Positions 39,824 through 43,305 of a stretch of DNA of 43,305 bases are shown piece after piece. Source of the stretch: an uncultured Clostridia bacterium. Lineage in GTDB: Bacteria > Bacillota > Clostridia > Christensenellales > CAG-138. Within the stretch, counting starts at the first letter, position 1. The number at the start of each line of letters is the position of its first letter. The position numbers and the translations under genes were made by a program. Where the stretch lies: the NCBI GenBank assembly GCA_944336625.1, contig CALVLF010000059.1, positions 1-43,305 of the forward strand. Direction: 5' to 3'. The notes beneath the pieces were generated by a model. That model did no database searches. It was not told the DNA's origin and was given only the letters and a program-made list of their open reading frames with translations.

Positions 39824-40483
39824 ATGCGGACAACAGGAAGCCCAACGGCCATATCCAAGCAGGCTCTCCAGCGGCTGCCGTATTATATCCGCCTTTTGCG
39901 GGAGCTGCGGGAAAATGGAACGACAGTGGTAGCGGCGCCGGCAATAGCAGCCCGGCTGGGGTTTAACGAGGTGCAGGTCCGCAAGGACCTGGCTTCCATG
40001 AGCGACAGCCGCGGAAAGCCCAAGGCTGGCTTCATTGTGGAAGAGCTCATTAATAATATGGAAGAAACCCTGGGCTACCATAATAGCAACGATGCCGTGC
40101 TGGTAGGGGCCGGCTCCCTGGGCAGGGCCTTGCTGGGTTACGGGGGCTTTGGGGAGTGCGGGATCAACATCGTAGCTGCCTTCGATCGGGACCCGGCCCT
40201 GGCAGACCACAGCCTCTGCGGAAAGACGGTCTTTCCCATAGAGCGGCTGGGGGAAATCTGCACCCGCATGGGCATTCATATCGGCATCATCACCGTGCCC
40301 GCAGAGGCAGCCCAGGAGGTTTGCGACGCCCTGGTGGAAGCCGGGGTGCTGGCCATCTGGAATTTTGCGCCGGTGCGGCTCAACGTGCCCACGGATATCC
40401 TGGTACAAAACGAGAATATGGCCGCCTCCCTTGCCCTGCTTTCCAACCATTTACGGGATAAATTCCAGGAGGAGCGCCCATGA
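39824..40483 (+). CDS. rex: Redox-sensing repressor Rex, variant subgroup
   Basis: 219 residues: winged helix (about 10-75), Rossmann NAD(H)-binding domain with VGAGSLGRALLGYGGF, and the C-terminal swapping helix. Rex proteins leave DNA when NADH is high and so derepress fermentation and reductive genes. The recognition-helix region reads VQVRKDLASMSDSRGKPKAGF, whereas canonical Rex has QVRRDLSYFGEFGKRGVGY; I recall GKPK-type Rex paralogues in Clostridia. Altered DNA contacts would fit the absence of the canonical TTGTTAA-type operator nearby. AAGGGG precedes the start. The lysR gene overlaps its stop by 4 bp, and the iron alcohol dehydrogenase downstream is a typical Rex-type target. Confidence 0.88.
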   Translation: MRTTGSPTAISKQALQRLPYYIRLLRELRENGTTVVAAPAIAARLGFNEVQVRKDLASMSDSRGKPKAGFIVEELINNMEETLGYHNSNDAVLVGAGSLGRALLGYGGFGECGINIVAAFDRDPALADHSLCGKTVFPIERLGEICTRMGIHIGIITVPAEAAQEVCDALVEAGVLAIWNFAPVRLNVPTDILVQNENMAASLALLSNHLRDKFQEERP

Positions 40484-41376
40484 ATACCCTGCATTTCAAA
40501 TATGCCGTTACCGTAGCCCGGACCGGCTCCATCACCCAGGCGGCAGAGGAGCTTTTCATGGCCCAGCCCAATTTGAGCAAGGCCATCCGGGAGCTGGAGG
40601 ATAGCCTGGGCATAGAGATATTCCGCCGCACCCCCAAGGGCATGGTTCCCACGGCCCAGGGGGAGGCCTTCCTGGGCTATGCGGAAAAGGTGCTGGAGCA
40701 GGTAGAGCGGATGGAAGCCCTCCGCCAGGGGGGCAATGAATCCCAGCGGTTTTGCCTGGCCCTGCCCCGCTCCGCCTATATCGCCACTACGGTGGCTCGC
40801 CTGCTGGGGGAGCAGCCCGTGCCCGGTGCGGTGCGGATCATGGAAATGGGGGGGATCGGCCCCCTGCGGGAGGTGCAGGAAGGCCGGGCGGACCTGGGCA
40901 TCGTCCGCTATGCCTTGTCCCAGGAGGCATATTTTCAGGATCTGATCATCCACGGGGGGTTGAATGCTGAGTGCCTTTGGGAATATGACGCCCGGCCTAC
41001 CTTCCATAGCAGCCACCCCCTGGCCGGGGCGGAAACCATTACGGAGGAGGACCTGGCCCCCTATCCGGAGCTGTGCTACTGCGATGCCGCCGGAAACGAC
41101 CGCCGCCCGGAAGCCGGCCGCCGCATCTACCTTTCGGACCGGAGCCTGCTGCCTGCCCTGCTCCAATCCACCCGGAGCTATATCTGGGGGGCGCCCCTTT
41201 CTTCCGCCTATATGGAGCTGCACCATTTCTTCCAGCCCCGCTGCCCCGTAGCCGGCAATGCCCGCCGCCGGTGGCGGGAGGTGCTGCTATACCCCAAAAA
41301 TCAGCGCCTCAGCCCCCTATACCGCCGCTTTATCGATCTGCTTTATGAAGAGCGGAATGCGCTGGCATTTAATTAA
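40480..41376 (+). CDS. LysR family transcriptional regulator
   Basis: 298 residues. Residues 1-60 carry the LysR HTH (FKYAVTVARTGSITQAAEELFMAQPNLSKAIRELEDSLG), followed by the linker helix and the two-lobed effector domain (from about 90). It is translationally coupled to rex (ATGA overlap, GGAGGAG site inside rex). It is followed by a strong terminator and, 275 bp on, the iron alcohol dehydrogenase gene. LysR regulators usually act on adjacent genes from sites near -75 to -50; the ATCGATA boxes before adh fall in that zone, so this protein competes with Rex as their reader. The effector is unknown. Confidence 0.92.
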   Translation: MNTLHFKYAVTVARTGSITQAAEELFMAQPNLSKAIRELEDSLGIEIFRRTPKGMVPTAQGEAFLGYAEKVLEQVERMEALRQGGNESQRFCLALPRSAYIATTVARLLGEQPVPGAVRIMEMGGIGPLREVQEGRADLGIVRYALSQEAYFQDLIIHGGLNAECLWEYDARPTFHSSHPLAGAETITEEDLAPYPELCYCDAAGNDRRPEAGRRIYLSDRSLLPALLQSTRSYIWGAPLSSAYMELHHFFQPRCPVAGNARRRWREVLLYPKNQRLSPLYRRFIDLLYEERNALAFN

Positions 41377-41432
41377 TACCCCGGAATATATAAAAACCAA
41401 AATAGAAAGATATGCATATCCATATGCATAAC

Positions 41433-41477
41433 GCCCCGGAAAGGCAAATTTCAGCCTTCCCGGGGCATTTTCTTTCT
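41433..41477 (+). terminator. Terminator of the rex-lysR operon
   Basis: Thirteen-base arms (41433-41445 and 41454-41466, GCCCCGG type) with one mismatch, 8-nt loop and a T-rich tail. An ATATGCATA direct repeat (41410-41430) lies between the lysR stop and this hairpin. Confidence 0.8.
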
Positions 41478-41506
41478 TCCGGCAGTAAGGCATGACCAAC
41501 CATACA

Positions 41507-41587
41507 ATCGATAAGCACATATCGATAAAAGAATATCGATATGTAAAACTCGACATTTTCAGATTCGGCAAATCGCGCTAAACTAAA
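41507..41587 (+). promoter_or_regulatory. adh regulatory region: three ATCGATA boxes and a weak promoter
   Basis: ATCGATA occurs at 41507, 41521 and 41535, exactly 14 bp apart. Downstream, TTTTCA (about 41556), 17-bp spacer and TAAACT form a weak promoter, which would place the boxes at roughly -85 to -50. This suggests activation here, in contrast to the rex promoter where the boxes cover the -10. Confidence 0.6.
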
Positions 41588-41651
41588 ACCGTGCCCAAGG
41601 GGGCATGCTAAAAGCGCAAAATATTTTTTACCATATAAGGAGGAACATAAA

Positions 41652-42842
41652 ATGGCACGCTTTACACTTCCCCGGGATTTGTATCATGGCAAGGGCGCGC
41701 TGGATGCCCTGAAGGACCTGAAGGGCAAAAAGGCCATCATCGTCGTGGGCGGCGGCTCCATGAAGCGCTTCGGCTTCCTGGATAAGGTGGAGGAAAACCT
41801 CAAGGCTGCCGGCATGGAAGTTGCCCTCTTTGAGGGGGTTGAGCCGGATCCTTCCGTAGAGACCGTCATGAAAGGCGCAAAGGCCATGCAGGAGTTCCAA
41901 CCCGACTGGATCGTAGCCATCGGCGGCGGTTCCCCCATCGACGCGGCCAAGGCCATGTGGGCCTTCTATGAGTATCCCGATACTACCTTTGAAGATCTGT
42001 GCATCCCCTTCAACTTCCCCACCCTCCGGACCAAGGCCAAATTCTGCGCCATTCCTTCCACTTCCGGCACGGCTACGGAAGTCACGGCTTTCTCCGTCAT
42101 TACGGACTACCATAAGGGCGTAAAATACCCCCTGGCAGACTTCAACATCACCCCGGATGTGGCCATTGTAGACCCGGATCTGGCGGAAACCATGCCCAAG
42201 AAGCTCACCGCCCACACGGGCATGGACGCCATGACCCATGCCATCGAGGCTTATGTATCCACCCTCCACTGCGATTATACCGATCCTCTGGCCCTCCATG
42301 CCATCAAGATGATCAGCGCGGACCTGGTGGACAGCTACAATGGCGATATGGAGGCGCGGGACCGGATGCATAACGCCCAGTGCCTAGCTGGCATGGCCTT
42401 CTCCAACGCCCTGCTGGGCATCGTCCACTCCATGGCCCACAAGACCGGCGCCGCTTACTCCGGCGGGCATATCGTCCACGGCTGCGCCAACGCCATGTAC
42501 CTGCCCAAGGTCATTAAGTATAACGCCAAGGAGCCCGAGGCTGCCAAGCGGTATGCGGAAATTGCCAAGTTCCTGGGCCTTGCCGGCACCACGGACATGG
42601 AGCTGACCGACGCCCTCATTGCCCACATCAAGGGCATGAACGCCAAGCTGGATATCCCCGCCTGCATCAAGGACTACGAGGGCGGCATCATCGACGAGAA
42701 GGAGTTCCTGGAGAAGCTGCCCACCGTGGCTGAGCTGGCCGTTGGCGACGCCTGCACCGGCTCCAACCCCCGCAGCATCGACCCCAAGACCATGGAGAAG
42801 CTCCTCACCTGCTGCTTCTACGACACAGAAGTGGACTTCTAA
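41652..42842 (+). CDS. Iron-containing alcohol dehydrogenase
   Basis: 396 residues, AAGGAGG site, strongly biased codons (high expression). Group III Fe-ADH motifs: the NAD-binding GGGSPIDAAKAMW (about 97-109), PSTSGTATEVTAFSV, DPDLAETMPKKLTAHTGMDAMTHAIEAYVS with the first metal ligands, and IVHSMAHKTGAAYSGGHIVHGCANA with the metal histidines. It reduces aldehydes to alcohols with NAD(P)H, or the reverse; butanol, ethanol, 1,3-propanediol and lactaldehyde types cannot be separated by eye. It is next to rex-lysR and probably helps dispose of NADH. It is followed by a repeat-encoded terminator. Confidence 0.93.
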   Translation: MARFTLPRDLYHGKGALDALKDLKGKKAIIVVGGGSMKRFGFLDKVEENLKAAGMEVALFEGVEPDPSVETVMKGAKAMQEFQPDWIVAIGGGSPIDAAKAMWAFYEYPDTTFEDLCIPFNFPTLRTKAKFCAIPSTSGTATEVTAFSVITDYHKGVKYPLADFNITPDVAIVDPDLAETMPKKLTAHTGMDAMTHAIEAYVSTLHCDYTDPLALHAIKMISADLVDSYNGDMEARDRMHNAQCLAGMAFSNALLGIVHSMAHKTGAAYSGGHIVHGCANAMYLPKVIKYNAKEPEAAKRYAEIAKFLGLAGTTDMELTDALIAHIKGMNAKLDIPACIKDYEGGIIDEKEFLEKLPTVAELAVGDACTGSNPRSIDPKTMEKLLTCCFYDTEVDF

Positions 42843-42844
42843 GG

Positions 42845-42957
42845 CGCTAAGCGCGCGGCTATAGCGCGCGCGAACGTTGGCGGGAAGCGCTGGTTTGCGC
42901 CCGCGACTTTCCTTTACAGCCACCCGGCCCCGTGGATTATGGGGCCGGGCTTTCTCT
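42845..42957 (+). repeat. 3'-end repeat unit and terminator of the adh gene
   Basis: Starts 2 bp after the stop codon (GCGCTAAGCGCGCGG), passes GGTTTGCGCCCGCG, and ends in the hairpin CCCGGCCCC/GGGGCCGGG (42923-42949) with loop GTGGATTAT and tail CTTTCTCTTT. Confidence 0.8.
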
Positions 42958-43305
42958 TTCCCGGCGCAGGCGAAAGGGCACCCCTTCCCAGCCGCCTTCC
43001 CTGCCGCCGGGGGCCGTAGGCCATGGCCCCCGGCTTTATCCATAGTCGAAAAGAAACGTTGGCGGAAATAAGCGGGGGGCGGCGGGAGCGCGAAGCGCTC
43101 CTGGAGGGGCCGGCAAAACCGGCCCCTCTTCTTCGCAAAAGGGCTCCGGGATGCAAGCATCCCGGAGCCCTTTTGCGAAGCGCCGCCGCCCCCTTTGCAC
43201 AGGGAAGCCTTTCGGATGAAGGGGAAGGGCCGGATGCCCACCCAAATGGCCCACTTGTGTAAATGGGGCTGTCCGCGCAGCGGACTGGGTGATTGTAGAC
43301 GAGAG
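42958..43305. repeat. Intergenic repeat mosaic at the right edge
   Basis: Holds a hairpin GCCGGGGGCC/GGCCCCCGGC (43006-43034, loop GTAGGCCAT), GAGCGC/GCGCTC and GAGGGGCCGG/CCGGCCCCTC hairpins, and the second perfect 24-bp-arm palindrome (43131-43180). It ends in a block at 43266-43305 related to 17079-17117. No gene is visible. Confidence 0.7.

Noticed and set aside
39769-41541. ATCGATA boxes taken as canonical Rex operators
   Set aside because: The canonical Rex site is TTGTTAA-N4-TTAACAA-like and these boxes lack it. They are kept as an uncharacterised shared motif.

Overview
This window looks like chromosomal DNA of a GC-rich member of the Clostridia (Bacillota). The signs are purine-rich Shine-Dalgarno sites, many near-consensus sigma-A promoters with exactly 17-bp spacers, a Rex redox regulator, an ATP-type PEP carboxykinase, and a solute-binding lipoprotein with Ala/Thr/Glu/Pro linkers. 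An order such as Christensenellales or Oscillospirales would fit, but the sequence alone does not settle it. I saw no rRNA, tRNA, CRISPR array, transposase or phage gene.

Layout. (1) 1-1333: the upstream region of an off-window minus-strand gene, then a mosaic of palindromic repeats. (2) 1334-4540 (minus): CE15-like esterase, Gfo/Idh/MocA oxidoreductase and LDH2-family dehydrogenase in one operon. (3) 4880-5980 (minus) HisC-like aminotransferase, divergent from 6564-9188 (plus), a polar amino-acid type ABC transporter. (4) 9800-14326: LacI-family regulator, isocitrate-lyase/PEP-mutase family protein, zinc alcohol dehydrogenase and a small VOC protein. (5) 14433-16561 (minus): GNAT acetyltransferase and pckA. 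(6) 17316-17409: cluster of DnaA-box-like sites. (7) 17445-24819 (minus): tandem flavodoxin-like iron-sulfur flavoprotein, LDH/MDH-like protein and a 1574-residue multidomain protein (HD, helical repeats, NadD-like nucleotidyltransferase, GNAT-like and PRTase-like segments). (8) 25127-29190 (plus): small membrane protein, dusB, greA and lysS carrying an extra tRNA-binding domain. (9) 30239-36050 (plus): peptidase operon with an M19 dipeptidase, three tandem M42 aminopeptidases and an M24 X-Pro aminopeptidase. (10) 36377-37792: SDR and a small HTH protein. (11) 39077-42842: DUF308 membrane protein, rex-lysR operon and an iron alcohol dehydrogenase.

How the parts connect. Five LacI/CcpA-type operators (TGNNANCGNTTNCA-like) lie in the promoter regions of regions 2 to 4; where the promoter is clear, the operator begins just after the -10 element. 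A sixth partial site lies in the lacI promoter itself. They suggest one local regulon for uptake and catabolism, probably of a uronate or other sugar acid. In region 11, triple ATCGATA-like boxes at an exact 14-bp period occur in both the rex promoter and the adh promoter, pointing to shared redox or fermentation control.

The most unusual structural feature is the intergenic DNA. About 4.5-5 kb consists of a few hairpin modules reused in different orders. Copies keep perfect pairing through compensatory changes, one loop sequence (GTAGATTAT) is conserved while its stems vary, and several copies begin within a few bases of a stop codon and end as intrinsic terminators.
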